Below are positions 1 to 8,713 of a stretch of DNA of 64,000 bases, piece after piece; the stretch's first letter is position 1, and every line of letters starts with the position of its first letter. Under the pieces are notes generated by a model, which saw only the letters and a list, made by a program, of their open reading frames with translations, searched no databases and was not told where the DNA came from. The position numbers and the translations under genes are program-made. Origin of the DNA: Pseudoduganella rivuli (GTDB lineage Bacteria > Pseudomonadota > Gammaproteobacteria > Burkholderiales > Burkholderiaceae_D); contig NZ_WKJJ01000025.1 in NCBI RefSeq assembly GCF_009674485.1, positions 1-64,000 of the forward strand, given 5' to 3'.

Positions 1-103
1 CGGCGTCAAGGAAGATACACCCTTGACCCCGGGCCAGTCGGCGAATAGGCGGAGCACAGTTTGGAAAGAATTTGCTGACGTACCTGGACAAACTTCATAG
101 AAG

Positions 104-124
104 GGCGGCTTTTACAAAGCCGCC
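104..124. terminator. Inverted repeat, possible terminator
   Basis: A perfect 9-bp stem (GGCGGCTTT / AAAGCCGCC) with a 3-base loop. An open frame running in from the window edge (from base 2) ends in TAG at 98-100, so this hairpin could end an upstream plus-strand gene that I do not recognise. It could equally end the minus-strand CheW-like gene. There is no long T-run, so termination is inferred from position only. Confidence 0.4.
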
Positions 125-150
125 TGCTTGCGCCGCGTTGACGCACGCAC

Positions 151-171
151 GGCGGGTTTATAAAACCCGCC
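151..171. terminator. Second inverted repeat downstream of the CheW-like gene
   Basis: A perfect 9-bp stem (GGCGGGTTT / AAACCCGCC) with loop ATA. It lies just downstream of the 3' end of the minus-strand CheW-like gene. It is built like the hairpin at 104-124, with a GC-rich base and an A/T-rich top, so the two look like a tandem bidirectional termination region. Apart from the two hairpins and the frame ending at 100, nothing else is seen in bases 1-220. Confidence 0.4.
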
Positions 172-220
172 CTACGCATTCGTGCCCTCGCATAGAGTGA
201 CGTGGTTGGGTTGCATGCCG

Positions 221-703
221 TTACGCGGCATGCAATTCCCGCCCGCGCCGGATCGCCATCAATTTGTCGATGTCGACCACGATCAGCCGCCGCCCCGCCG
301 CCGTCTCACCGATCCCCAGCAGGTAATCCACGTCGCGCGCCGCGCCCGGCATCGGCTGGATGCTTTTGTCATCGAGCAGCACCACATCCGTGACGCCATC
401 CGTCACCATCCCCATCACGCAGTTCGTTAATTGCAGAACGATGACATCCGTGCGCGGGTCGTGCTGTGGCGGACGGGGACCGAAGGCAATGCGCATGTCG
501 ACGATGGGCATGATCACACCGCGCGACATGGCCACGCCGTTGAGCAGGGTGCCATCCTCGGCAAAGCGGTCCATGGCGGACAAGGGCCGCAATTCGCGCA
601 CGTTGCGGTAATCAAGCGCATATTCCAGTCCGCCCAGGCGGAAACTCAGGTATTGCCGCAGGACGGCCCTGGCGGCGCCAGGCATCTTGGAGGTGAGCAT
701 CAT
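221..703 (-). CDS. CheW-like chemotaxis coupling protein
   Basis: A single CheW-like domain of about 160 residues. Such domains bridge chemoreceptors and the kinase CheA, or act in CheV-like roles. The frame shows the typical YLSFRLGGLEYAL start of the fold, the GVAMSRGVIMPIVDMR block in the middle and a late valine-rich strand (MGMVTDGVTDVVLL). The frame is open to a GTG at 724, but a purine-rich AAAGGA sits just before two ATG codons at 703 and 700, so one of these is the likely start. No cheA or cheY lies beside it, so this is a solitary coupling protein. Its receptor partner could be the chemoreceptor at 14883-17597, but that is a guess. Confidence 0.85.
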   Translation of the reverse strand: MMLTSKMPGAARAVLRQYLSFRLGGLEYALDYRNVRELRPLSAMDRFAEDGTLLNGVAMSRGVIMPIVDMRIAFGPRPPQHDPRTDVIVLQLTNCVMGMVTDGVTDVVLLDDKSIQPMPGAARDVDYLLGIGETAAGRRLIVVDIDKLMAIRRGRELHAA

Positions 704-867
704 GTTCCTTTCGCTGTGAGTCACGCGTTGGAACCATGCTAACCGTGCCTAGCTGCAACAAATTGATTGTGCGCAACAAAAGCCCCGTGACGGCGGAGCG
801 ATTGCATTCGAGCAAAGAGCCGGTACAATGGATTGCGACCTACGCCATCCCTCCCTGAAAGGCATGC

Positions 868-1941
868 ATGTACCAGTGGCTCAAGCGCTTGCTCGGAGAC
901 GCCGGCCAGCCTGAAACGCCAGCCCCCGCCGTGGCGGAAACGCCGCCGCAGGAAGACGCCGGGGATGTTGCGGACGCCGCGGACATGACTGTCAACGGCA
1001 CCACTGCCGAGCCTGCCGCCGCTCCCGCGTACCAGCAAAAAGAACGCATCGACACCGCCTTTGCCGACTGGCTGTTCGGCGCCTGGCGCGACGGCCATGC
1101 CGACGCCGATAGCGGCGCGGCCGAAGCGCGGGTGCTGGAAGCGTTGAACGCCATCGCCCGCTCGCAGCACTCCGGCGCGGACCTGATGCGCCGCATGCCC
1201 GGCGTGGTGCCGCAATTGCTGCAAAGCTTGCGCAGTGAAACGTTTTCCGGCGCGGACATCGCGCGCAAGATTTCCAGCGACGTGGTGATGGTGGCGGAAG
1301 TGATCCGCCTCGCCAACAGTTCCGCGCTGGCGTCCGGGCAACCCGTCGCCAGCGTGCAAAACGCCGTGCTGGTGATCGGCCAGGAAGGCTTGCGGCAACT
1401 GGTCACCTCCGTGGCATTCCGCCCCATCATCGACCTCAATGCCGGGCCCCACACGCGGCGCATCGCGCCCCGCATCTGGGACCATTCGGAGCGTTGCGCC
1501 CACCTGTGCCGCAAGCTGGCGCCGGAATTCGGCGTGGAACCGCTGGACGCTTTCCTGGCCGGGCTGGTGCAGAATGCCGGCCTGATGGTCTCGCTGGGCA
1601 TGATGGACCGCAACGCCAGGGATGGCGAGCGCCTCGGCAGCACAGCTTTCACGGCGCGCCTGGCGCCGGCGGCGCGGCTGGTCGCCTCCGGCATCGCCAA
1701 AGAGTGGCGCTTCCCGGACGCCGTCAGCCAGGCGCTGACCGAACAGGTGGCGGTGCGCAAAGGGGCCGCCATGTCCGCCATGGGCCGCCTGCTGGCGCAG
1801 GCCGAATACCTGTGCAAGGTGAAAATCCTGGCGGAACAGGGCAAGGTGTCGGCGCAGGAAGAAGGCTTGTTCGACGGCCTGTCCGCCAGCGTGCAGGCGT
1901 GCTATCCGGGTATCGTGAAGACGTCGGGGAATTACCAGTAA
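868..1941 (+). CDS. HDOD domain-containing protein
   Basis: A 357-residue cytoplasmic protein. Residues 1-20 are basic and hydrophobic, 20-60 form an Ala/Pro/Glu-rich linker, and roughly 100-300 form an HDOD domain, a catalytically inert relative of HD phosphohydrolases used in signalling. Supporting motifs are the helix with ISSDVVMVAEVIRLANSS and the VQNAVLVIGQEGLRQLV stretch, both typical of HDOD proteins. The start ATG is preceded by GAAAGG. It ends 8 bp before the stop of the convergent FapA-like gene with no terminator visible between them. The partner and output are unknown. A second, unrelated-in-layout HDOD gene is at 54002-54967. Confidence 0.85.
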   Translation: MYQWLKRLLGDAGQPETPAPAVAETPPQEDAGDVADAADMTVNGTTAEPAAAPAYQQKERIDTAFADWLFGAWRDGHADADSGAAEARVLEALNAIARSQHSGADLMRRMPGVVPQLLQSLRSETFSGADIARKISSDVVMVAEVIRLANSSALASGQPVASVQNAVLVIGQEGLRQLVTSVAFRPIIDLNAGPHTRRIAPRIWDHSERCAHLCRKLAPEFGVEPLDAFLAGLVQNAGLMVSLGMMDRNARDGERLGSTAFTARLAPAARLVASGIAKEWRFPDAVSQALTEQVAVRKGAAMSAMGRLLAQAEYLCKVKILAEQGKVSAQEEGLFDGLSASVQACYPGIVKTSGNYQ

Positions 1942-1949
1942 CGCAAGGA

Positions 1950-3830
1950 TCAGCTGGAAGCGGGCGCCGGCAGACCGGCCGAGCTCCAGTCCACCATTCC
2001 GGCGCTGCCCGAGAACACCGGCGCCGTGCGGTGCGTGGCGGCGCGCAGCCGGGCCTTGATGTCCTTGGCCGGCTGGTCGTACGCGGCGCCATGGTCCGGG
2101 TTGTATTCCATGGTGCGCACCACCGTGTCGCCCGTCACCATGTCGACCTTGCACATACCCTGCCCCGCCACTTCCCGCTTGCGCTGGCGCACCTGCGCCG
2201 CCAGTTCCTGGACTTTGGCCTGCTCCGCCTGCGCTTCCTTCACGCCCAGCGACAGTTTGCCCACCGTGCGCAGCGCCGGGCCCACCTGCACCGCCATTTT
2301 CTGGAACAGCGCCAGCTGTTCCGGCGTCAGCACCACTTCCTGCTTGCGCACGCGGGTGGCCAGGGTCAGGTAATTGCGTACGTCCGGCTCGTTGGTGATG
2401 GCGTCGATTTCCGACTTGACCTTCGCCGCGGCGGCGGCATGGCGCGCCGCCTTTTCTTCCAGTTCCGCGATGTTCTTGTCGTACTTGGACGTATCGGGTA
2501 CCAGCGGGAACAGCAGCATTTCAATTTGCCGGCGCGGTCCCGCGCGGCCAATGGCGATGCGGCGCGCGGCAATCGCGCAACCCTCGGCCGTCTTGATTTC
2601 CACTTCGTCGGCCATGATTTCGCAGTTCGACGCTTCGCCGATCACGACCCGGGTGCCGGTGATGACGCAGCTTTCCGCGCGGCCCAGCGTGACCGTGCCC
2701 TTCCTGGTTTGCACCACGGAGGCGGACGCCACGCCTTTCACTTCAATGTCGCCATCCGCATTGGCGGCCGTGCCGCTCATCAGGTTGCGCCGCAGGCTGA
2801 TGACGCCGCCGCGCGAATTGATGTTGCCAAACACGTCGCCGTGGATCGTGATGTTGCCGCCATCGACGCTGCGCTGTTCCTGCACTTCGCCGAATTCCTC
2901 GTATTCGCCCGTCAGTTGCAAATTGCCCGTGGTGCGCACGCTGACGCCTTCGCGGCTGACGATCTTGGGACCGATGGAAACGCGCTTGCTGCCATCGATC
3001 GACAGGAAACCTTCGGTGGTCGACACCAGGAATTCCACGCCGTTGGCTTCTTCCACCGCCGTGCCGGGACCCGCCATGGCGGCCAGGTCGACATCGCGCG
3101 GCTGCGGCGGTTCCAGCGGGATGCCGGACAATTCGTAGCCACGGATGCCGGGCACGCGCGGCACCTTGCGCAGCAGCCGCACGTGGGGCGGCATTTGCGG
3201 AAATCGGTTCTGGAACGTGTGCAGGTCGAAACGGCCGTTCGCCATTTCGCGGGGAGCGTTGCTGCGGTGGATGTTTTGCGCGACTTCGACGATGACGGCA
3301 TCGCGTCCCGGCGTCGCATTCAGGCGGCGCGCGGCGATCAGGCGCGTGACCCGGCCGCCGGCGATGGTGGCTTTCACGGCTGGCGCATCGATGCCGAAGC
3401 GGATGCCCTTGACCCACATGTCGGCCACGAATTCGTCGAAATTCAGGCGCGCGGGCGTCGGCGGCATGTCAGGCACCGTGAAGAAGACGGGTTCGAAGTA
3501 ATACTCCGCTTCGCCATTGATGATGCGGACGGATTTGTACAATTCGCGCCGCTGCGCATGGAACGGCAGCACGGTGTCGGCAAAGCGCACCAGTTCCTGG
3601 CCCTTCAGCGCGGCGGGCAATTCCGCGCCGGCGTCATACAGCACGCGGATGAAGACCGCGTAATCGAGTCCGGAAAAATAACCGTTGGAAAGAAAGACCT
3701 GGTTGACGGCAGCCTGGCACGCCGCCCCGGTCGCATCGGCGCGGAAATACACGCCGTCGTCGCGCTGCACCAGCGACGAGGGCAATTCGCCTTCGGAGGG
3801 CATGACAACGGCCTTCACATGTTCCGCCAC
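1950..3830 (-). CDS. FapA / DUF342 family protein (copy 2 of tandem pair)
   Basis: A 626-residue protein of the FapA (DUF342) family. Some members are needed for polar flagellar assembly, but most are uncharacterised. An N-terminal domain (about 1-190, with FDEFVADMWVKGIRFGID) leads into a right-handed beta-helix core at about 250-440, rich in G-x-hydrophobic-x repeats such as GNITIHGDVFGNINSRGG. A coiled coil (about 450-540) and a short C-terminal tail follow. It starts at GTG 3 bp after the stop of its upstream paralogue, and the GGAG Shine-Dalgarno lies inside that stop region, so the pair is co-transcribed. Shared blocks show it is a tandem duplicate of 3834-5771. Confidence 0.85.
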   Translation of the reverse strand: MAEHVKAVVMPSEGELPSSLVQRDDGVYFRADATGAACQAAVNQVFLSNGYFSGLDYAVFIRVLYDAGAELPAALKGQELVRFADTVLPFHAQRRELYKSVRIINGEAEYYFEPVFFTVPDMPPTPARLNFDEFVADMWVKGIRFGIDAPAVKATIAGGRVTRLIAARRLNATPGRDAVIVEVAQNIHRSNAPREMANGRFDLHTFQNRFPQMPPHVRLLRKVPRVPGIRGYELSGIPLEPPQPRDVDLAAMAGPGTAVEEANGVEFLVSTTEGFLSIDGSKRVSIGPKIVSREGVSVRTTGNLQLTGEYEEFGEVQEQRSVDGGNITIHGDVFGNINSRGGVISLRRNLMSGTAANADGDIEVKGVASASVVQTRKGTVTLGRAESCVITGTRVVIGEASNCEIMADEVEIKTAEGCAIAARRIAIGRAGPRRQIEMLLFPLVPDTSKYDKNIAELEEKAARHAAAAAKVKSEIDAITNEPDVRNYLTLATRVRKQEVVLTPEQLALFQKMAVQVGPALRTVGKLSLGVKEAQAEQAKVQELAAQVRQRKREVAGQGMCKVDMVTGDTVVRTMEYNPDHGAAYDQPAKDIKARLRAATHRTAPVFSGSAGMVDWSSAGLPAPASS

Positions 3831-3833
3831 CGT

Positions 3834-5771
3834 TTACTCCTCTTCCGCCGGGTCTGCCATATCCTCCGCCTGGGCAGGCTGCGCTGCCGGCGCGGCGTCA
3901 GGGCGGCACACCCAACTCACCGAGCCCATGCTGTCGGAAAAAATCACCGTGGCGGCAGGCAGCGGGCCACGCAGGAAAGGCCGCACGTCCTTGGGCGCCA
4001 GCGTCGCGGCGGCCGGCGCCCCCGGCGTCAACGCCAGGCTGCGTACGGTCACGTCACCCGACACCATCTTGATTGTACAGTGGGCTTGCGCAACCAGTTC
4101 GTCCTTTTGCTTGCGGACTTCTGCCAGTTGCGCGCGCCGCACCGCCACCTGCGATTCCGCCGCTTTCATTTTTTGCAACAACTGGCCGACCTGCTTCAGT
4201 TGCGGCTCCACCAGCGCCGCCATCTTCTTCAGTTGCGGCGCCTGTTCCGGCGTCAGGGTCGCTTCACCCTTGCGCAGGCGGGCGGTCAGGTTCATGTAGG
4301 CGCGCACTTGCGGCACCGACGTGATCTGCTCCGCTTCGCGCTGGAATTGCGCACGGTAGCCTTCCAGCGCCCCCACCTTGCCTTCCAGTTCGGTCAGTTG
4401 CGCATCGAGCACCGTGGTGTCGGGAATCTGCACCAGGGCCAGCATTTCCGTCTGGCGGCGCGGCCCGGCGCTGTCGATATCGATACTGCGCGCCGCCACC
4501 GCGCACCCTTCGGCCAGCACGATGTGCACTTCATCGGCCATGATGTCGCAATTCGACGCTTCCTCGATCGTGACCCTGGTGCCGATGATGACGCAATTTT
4601 CGGCCCGCCCTTTCAGGACGATTTCTCCTTCTTTCGTGTGCAAGGTGGCGCCGGATGCGACGCCCTTGACCTTGATGTCGCCCCTGGCGTTGATGGCGCT
4701 GCCGCCCACGACATTTCCGCCCAGCAGGATCTCGCCGCCGGTGGAATGGATGTTGCCAAACACGTTGCCACGGATCGTGATGTCACTGCCATGCACGTCG
4801 CGCATTTCCTGCACGTCGCCGAATTCCTCGAATGCGCCCGCCAGTTCCAGGTTGCCCGTGGTGCGGCCGCTGACGCCTTCGCGGCTGACGATCTTGTCGC
4901 GCACGGAAATGGTGCCTGCCTTGGCGTCGACGTCGAGGAAGCCATCCTTGTCCGCCACCAGGTATTCGCCCTGCTCGCCCCGGTCGATGCTGGTACCCTC
5001 GCCGATCCAGCGGCGGAAATCCAGGTCGGCCGGCGGCGCCGAGAGCAGCACCGTGCCCGTTACTTCCAGCCCGCGCGCGCCCTGCACGCCGGGCATCTTG
5101 CGCAGCAGGCGCATGCCCTTGCGGATTTGCGGAAAACGGTTCTGGAAACTGTGCAAGTCGATGCGGCCGTCGGCCCGGGCTTTCGGCGCGTCGCTGCGGT
5201 GCAAGTCTTGCGACACTTCCACCACGTGCGCATCGATCGACGGTTCCGGCTCGAGACGGCGCGCCACGGTCACGCGGTCACCCTTGGCGGCATTGATGCC
5301 GTTGCGCACAGTCTGCTCTTCGATGCCGTAGCGCACGCCTTTGATCCACATGTCGGCGACGAATTCATCGAAATCCAGCTTGACGGGGGTTTCCGGGATG
5401 ATGGTGCCGTCCGGCAATTCCTGCTCTTCAAAGAACAGCGGTTCAAATACGTATTCCGCCAGGCCCCGCCCCATTTTCATGCCCCGGTACAGGGCCTGGC
5501 GGCGCGGGTCGAATTTCTGGATGGCGGACGCGACCCGCACGCACGTGTCGCCGGGCAAGCCGGGCGGCAACGGCGGCCCGACCTGGAACAGCGCGCGGAT
5601 GAACGCGGGATAATCGAGCTCCACCAGGAACGAACCGGCGGCGAAGATTTGCGACACGGCCGCCCCCAGTTGCGATGGCGGCAGCGAAACATCGAGGTAC
5701 ACGCCATCCTGGCGCATGGACACGCCATTGGGCAAAGCTGTAGCGGCGGCTTCAGCTGCTTTGTCTACCAC
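3834..5771 (-). CDS. FapA / DUF342 family protein (copy 1 of tandem pair)
   Basis: A 645-residue paralogue of the downstream gene with the same order: N-terminal FapA domain (FDEFVADMWIKGVRYGIE), beta-helix core (GSDITIRGNVFGNIHSTGGE), coiled coil near 460-560, and an acidic Ala-rich end. A strong AGGAGG lies 6 bases before a GTG start, which fixes the N-terminus. The long coiled coil next to a beta-helix suggests a scaffold or assembly role rather than an enzyme. No flagellar genes are in the window, so a flagellar function is not shown here. The upstream region holds a direct repeat TTGCAAG (5815-5821 and 5830-5836) that could be regulatory. Confidence 0.85.
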   Translation of the reverse strand: MVDKAAEAAATALPNGVSMRQDGVYLDVSLPPSQLGAAVSQIFAAGSFLVELDYPAFIRALFQVGPPLPPGLPGDTCVRVASAIQKFDPRRQALYRGMKMGRGLAEYVFEPLFFEEQELPDGTIIPETPVKLDFDEFVADMWIKGVRYGIEEQTVRNGINAAKGDRVTVARRLEPEPSIDAHVVEVSQDLHRSDAPKARADGRIDLHSFQNRFPQIRKGMRLLRKMPGVQGARGLEVTGTVLLSAPPADLDFRRWIGEGTSIDRGEQGEYLVADKDGFLDVDAKAGTISVRDKIVSREGVSGRTTGNLELAGAFEEFGDVQEMRDVHGSDITIRGNVFGNIHSTGGEILLGGNVVGGSAINARGDIKVKGVASGATLHTKEGEIVLKGRAENCVIIGTRVTIEEASNCDIMADEVHIVLAEGCAVAARSIDIDSAGPRRQTEMLALVQIPDTTVLDAQLTELEGKVGALEGYRAQFQREAEQITSVPQVRAYMNLTARLRKGEATLTPEQAPQLKKMAALVEPQLKQVGQLLQKMKAAESQVAVRRAQLAEVRKQKDELVAQAHCTIKMVSGDVTVRSLALTPGAPAAATLAPKDVRPFLRGPLPAATVIFSDSMGSVSWVCRPDAAPAAQPAQAEDMADPAEEE

Positions 5772-5912
5772 AAGATCCTCCTGACAGGGCCAATACCGGC
5801 GCCAATATCATCCGTTGCAAGCAACATTCTTGCAAGGAATAAATATTACAGGTACGTCAAGCAGCAGGGAAAAAGTCAAAAGTGATGCATCAATGCTACG
5901 CCGATGGCGGAA

Positions 5913-5932
5913 GCGCCGCCAGTCGGCGGCGC
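5913..5932. terminator. GC-rich hairpin downstream of the small exported protein gene
   Basis: An 8-bp perfect stem GCGCCGCC / GGCGGCGC with loop AGTC. It lies between the 3' end of the minus-strand gene at 5989 and the promoter region of the FapA-like pair. There is no T-run on either strand, so it is at best a weak or Rho-assisted terminator. Confidence 0.3.
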
Positions 5933-5988
5933 CATCCGTGGCGGAACTATGTCAAGCTGAGCGGGATGGCGTGAAAGAGCAGAGAAAA

Positions 5989-6372
5989 TCAGCGGCGCTG
6001 CGGGCGGACATAAATTTCCTGGCCCGCTTCGTTGATCTGGCGGCGCAGGTCGCGGCGTTCGTCGGCCGTCATGCGGTCGACGCGGCGCGACATGTCGCTA
6101 TTGCCGGATTCCTGCATGATGCGGCGGCGTTCTTCCGCGCGTTCGAACGCGCGGTTGTCGCGTTCGCGTTCACGGTCGCTGCGGTTGTCCCGGGTATCGC
6201 GTTCTTCGCGCCGGGGCGGTTCGCGGTCGCCAGGGCCGAATGCGTGGGCCGGCGCCGCGGCGGCCAGCAAGGTGCAGGAAACCACCAGCGCACCCACCGC
6301 AACGCGGCCGAACGGCGGCACATGCGCAGTGGCCTGCTGTGCCTGGTTCGATTTGTGGGAGTGCTTGTTCAT
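5989..6372 (-). CDS. Small exported highly charged protein of unknown function
   Basis: 127 residues from the ATG at 6372, preceded by GAGGAAATCC. A possible earlier start at 6393 lacks a ribosome site. A hydrophobic stretch near residues 22-43 (GRVAVGALVVSCTLLAAAAP) ending in AHA is a probable signal peptide. The mature part is almost entirely charged (DRE/RR repeats) and ends in MTADERRDLRRQINEAGQEIYVRPQ. That ending resembles the C-terminus of small periplasmic proteins common in this family of bacteria. The function is unknown. It is divergent from ompR, and the shared 168-bp region contains a candidate OmpR-type operator, so control by OmpR is plausible. Confidence 0.7.
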   Translation of the reverse strand: MNKHSHKSNQAQQATAHVPPFGRVAVGALVVSCTLLAAAAPAHAFGPGDREPPRREERDTRDNRSDRERERDNRAFERAEERRRIMQESGNSDMSRRVDRMTADERRDLRRQINEAGQEIYVRPQRR

Positions 6373-6448
6373 GGATTTCCTCTTTCTTGCCACCGTAGTT
6401 CGCAGTGTATGGGCAATTGCCGCACAGGGTAATGCCTATAGGGTAAAG

Positions 6449-6465
6449 TTTGTAACGATTTGTAA
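6449..6465 (+). promoter_or_regulatory. Candidate OmpR-type operator (direct repeat, 10-bp spacing)
   Basis: TTTGTAA occurs at 6449-6455 and again at 6459-6465, exactly one helical turn apart. It lies in the divergent region between the small exported protein gene and ompR. Paired direct half-sites 10-11 bp apart are the usual target layout of OmpR-family regulators. Autoregulation of ompR and co-control of the divergent gene are inferences. Confidence 0.4.
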
Positions 6466-6540
6466 TGGGTTGGTGCGAACGTTTGCTCCAAGCCAATATG
6501 ACGTTACCATAGCAAGTACGTTTTACACAATTCCAGAACC

Positions 6541-7299
6541 ATGATGACGACTCCTAACGAACCAGGCAACACCACCCCGGGCCACCAAGCCAAGATCATG
6601 GTGGTCGACGACGACGTCCGCCTGCGCGATTTGCTGCGCCGCTACCTGACGGAGCAAGGCTTCAATGTCTTCACGGCGGAAAACGCCACCGCCATGAACA
6701 AGCTGTGGCTGCGTGAGCGCTATGACTTGCTGGTGCTGGATTTGATGCTGCCGGGCGAAGATGGCTTGTCGATCTGCCGCCGCCTGCGCGGCGCCGGCGA
6801 CCAGACGCCGATCATCATGCTGACGGCCAAGGGCGAGGATGTGGACCGCATCGTCGGCCTGGAAATGGGCGCCGACGATTACCTGCCGAAGCCGTTCAAT
6901 CCCCGCGAACTGGTGGCCCGCATCGGCGCCGTGCTGCGCCGCAAGCAACCGGACGAAATTCCGGGCGCGCCGTCGGAAACGCCGCAAACCTTTGAATTCG
7001 GCCAGTTCGTGCTGGACCTGGGCACGCGCACCCTGAAGAAAAACGGCGAAACCGTGCCGCTGACCACGGGTGAATTCTCCGTACTGAAAGTGTTTGCGCG
7101 CCATGCGCGCCAGCCGCTGTCGCGCGAAAAACTGATGGAACTGGCGCGCGGCCGCGAATACGAAGTGTTCGACCGTTCGCTGGACGTGCAGATTTCCCGC
7201 CTGCGCAAACTGATCGAACCGGACCCGTCCAGCCCGCTGTACATCCAGACCGTGTGGGGCCTGGGCTATGTGTTCATCCCGGAGGGCCAGCCGCGCTGA
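6541..7299 (+). CDS. ompR: OmpR-family response regulator (OmpR)
   Basis: A 252-residue two-component regulator. The receiver domain (about 17-133) has acidic residues at 23-25, the phospho-acceptor Asp67 in LLVLDLMLPGEDG, Thr95 and Lys117. The winged-helix DNA-binding domain (about 148-245) has the LTTGEFSVLKVFARHA and VQISRLRKLIE helices and the VWGLGYVF wing. The receiver is very close to classical OmpR. Two adjacent ATG codons (6541, 6544) are possible starts. It is followed 13 bp later by its probable kinase gene. A direct repeat upstream (6449-6465) suggests autoregulation. In Gram-negatives this pair usually controls porins and envelope genes. Confidence 0.93.
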   Translation: MMTTPNEPGNTTPGHQAKIMVVDDDVRLRDLLRRYLTEQGFNVFTAENATAMNKLWLRERYDLLVLDLMLPGEDGLSICRRLRGAGDQTPIIMLTAKGEDVDRIVGLEMGADDYLPKPFNPRELVARIGAVLRRKQPDEIPGAPSETPQTFEFGQFVLDLGTRTLKKNGETVPLTTGEFSVLKVFARHARQPLSREKLMELARGREYEVFDRSLDVQISRLRKLIEPDPSSPLYIQTVWGLGYVFIPEGQPR

Positions 7300-7312
7300 C
7301 CGGGCGGCAACG

Positions 7313-8683
7313 ATGGGTTCCCGTTTGTCCCGCTTATCCCGCCTGCTGTCGCTGGCCGCCCTGAAAAGCGGCCTGTTCTGGCGCACCTTCCTGCTGCTGG
7401 GCGTGCTCACCACGCTGTCGATGTCGGCCTGGGTCTACATGATCAGCGTGGTGCAGCGCGAACCGCAAGTGCAGCAAATCTCCGCCCAGGTGATTTCCGT
7501 CGTCACCATCACGCATGCGGCCCTGACCCATTCGGCGCCCGAATTGCGGCGCGAATTGCTGTTCGAACTGGTGTCGAACGAAGGCATCCGCATTTTCACG
7601 CTGGAAGACGACGATGAAGTCGAGCCGCCGCCCGATAACGCGCTGATGCCGGAAATCGAAGCGCTGGTGAAAGCCAAGCTGGGCCCGCACACGCGCTTTT
7701 CGTCCAGCGTCAACGGCATGCCCGGCTTCTGGGTCAGTTTCAATATCGGCGACGACAGTTACTGGCTGATGCTGGAGCGCGAACGCATCGGCGGCCTGAC
7801 GGGTATCCAGTGGCTGGGCTGGGCCGGCGTGGTGTCCGTGCTGTCGCTGCTGGGCGCGGCGCTGATTTCCAGCCTGATCAACCAGCCGCTGGCGCGCCTG
7901 ACCACGGCCACGCGCGACGTGGCCGAAGGCCGCCGTCCCGATCCGCTGCCGGAAAAGGGGCCGGCGGAAATCGCCCAGGCCAACCGCAGCTTCAACCAGA
8001 TGGTGGAAGACCTGGCGCAGGTGGAATCGGACCGCGCCGTGATCCTGGCCGGCATTTCACACGACTTGCGCACGCCGCTGGCGCGCATGGGGCTGGAAGT
8101 GGAAATGGCCAACCTGTCGGCGGAAGCGCGCGACGGCATCCAGTCCGATATCGCGCAAATGGACGCCATCATCGGCCAGTTCCTCGATTACGCAAAGCCG
8201 ACGGAAGCGTCCAGCTTCGTCAACGTCGATATCGCGGCGCTGCTGCAGGAAACCGCCAACGAGGCGGCGCGCCTGCCGGACGTGAAGATCACCACGCAGA
8301 TCGATGAGCGGGCGCACGTGCTGGGCAACGGCACGGATTTGAAGCGGGTGCTGAACAACCTGGTGGAAAATGCACGCCGCTACGGCAAGACGCCGGGCCA
8401 GGACGTCACGGAAATCGACGTCCGCTGCGACGTCAAAGGCATGGGCGCGTTCAAGCGCGTGACGATCGAAGTGCAAGACCATGGCACCGGCGTGCCGGAT
8501 GAACAGATCGCGCAATTGCTGAAGCCGTTTACGCGCCTCGATACCGCCCGCAGCCAGGCAAACGGCGCCGGCCTGGGCCTGGCCATCGTCGACCGCGTGC
8601 TGCAGCGCCACGGCGCCGAACTCCATGTCAAGAACCGCGACGGCGGCGGGCTGGTGTTCCAGATCACGATGAAGGCGCTGTGA
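7313..8683 (+). CDS. envZ: EnvZ-type sensor histidine kinase
   Basis: 456 residues from the ATG at 7313. An in-frame extension upstream overlaps ompR and is not needed. Transmembrane segment 1 is near 23-45, a periplasmic domain of about 115 residues follows, TM2 is near 165-188, and a HAMP linker covers about 188-240. The H-box has the phospho-acceptor His250 in GISHDLRTPLARMG. An N-box (LNNLVENARRYG) and a G-rich ATP lid (GAGLGLAIVDRVL) complete the catalytic domain. It is the cognate partner of the upstream regulator by order and spacing. It converges with the MFS gene at 8714 with no obvious terminator. Confidence 0.92.
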   Translation: MGSRLSRLSRLLSLAALKSGLFWRTFLLLGVLTTLSMSAWVYMISVVQREPQVQQISAQVISVVTITHAALTHSAPELRRELLFELVSNEGIRIFTLEDDDEVEPPPDNALMPEIEALVKAKLGPHTRFSSSVNGMPGFWVSFNIGDDSYWLMLERERIGGLTGIQWLGWAGVVSVLSLLGAALISSLINQPLARLTTATRDVAEGRRPDPLPEKGPAEIAQANRSFNQMVEDLAQVESDRAVILAGISHDLRTPLARMGLEVEMANLSAEARDGIQSDIAQMDAIIGQFLDYAKPTEASSFVNVDIAALLQETANEAARLPDVKITTQIDERAHVLGNGTDLKRVLNNLVENARRYGKTPGQDVTEIDVRCDVKGMGAFKRVTIEVQDHGTGVPDEQIAQLLKPFTRLDTARSQANGAGLGLAIVDRVLQRHGAELHVKNRDGGGLVFQITMKAL

Positions 8684-8713
8684 CGGCGCGCCTTCGTTAC
8701 GTCAACCGGACAA

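Noticed and set aside
103..172. Two similar hairpins as a mobile or REP-type element
   Set aside because: Only two copies with different stem sequences were found in the window, so termination signals are the simpler reading.
1494..5885. A 1463-codon open frame on the plus strand
   Set aside because: It lies opposite the two FapA-like genes, reads as His/Arg/Gly-rich low-complexity protein and has no family feature. It is a GC-rich shadow frame.
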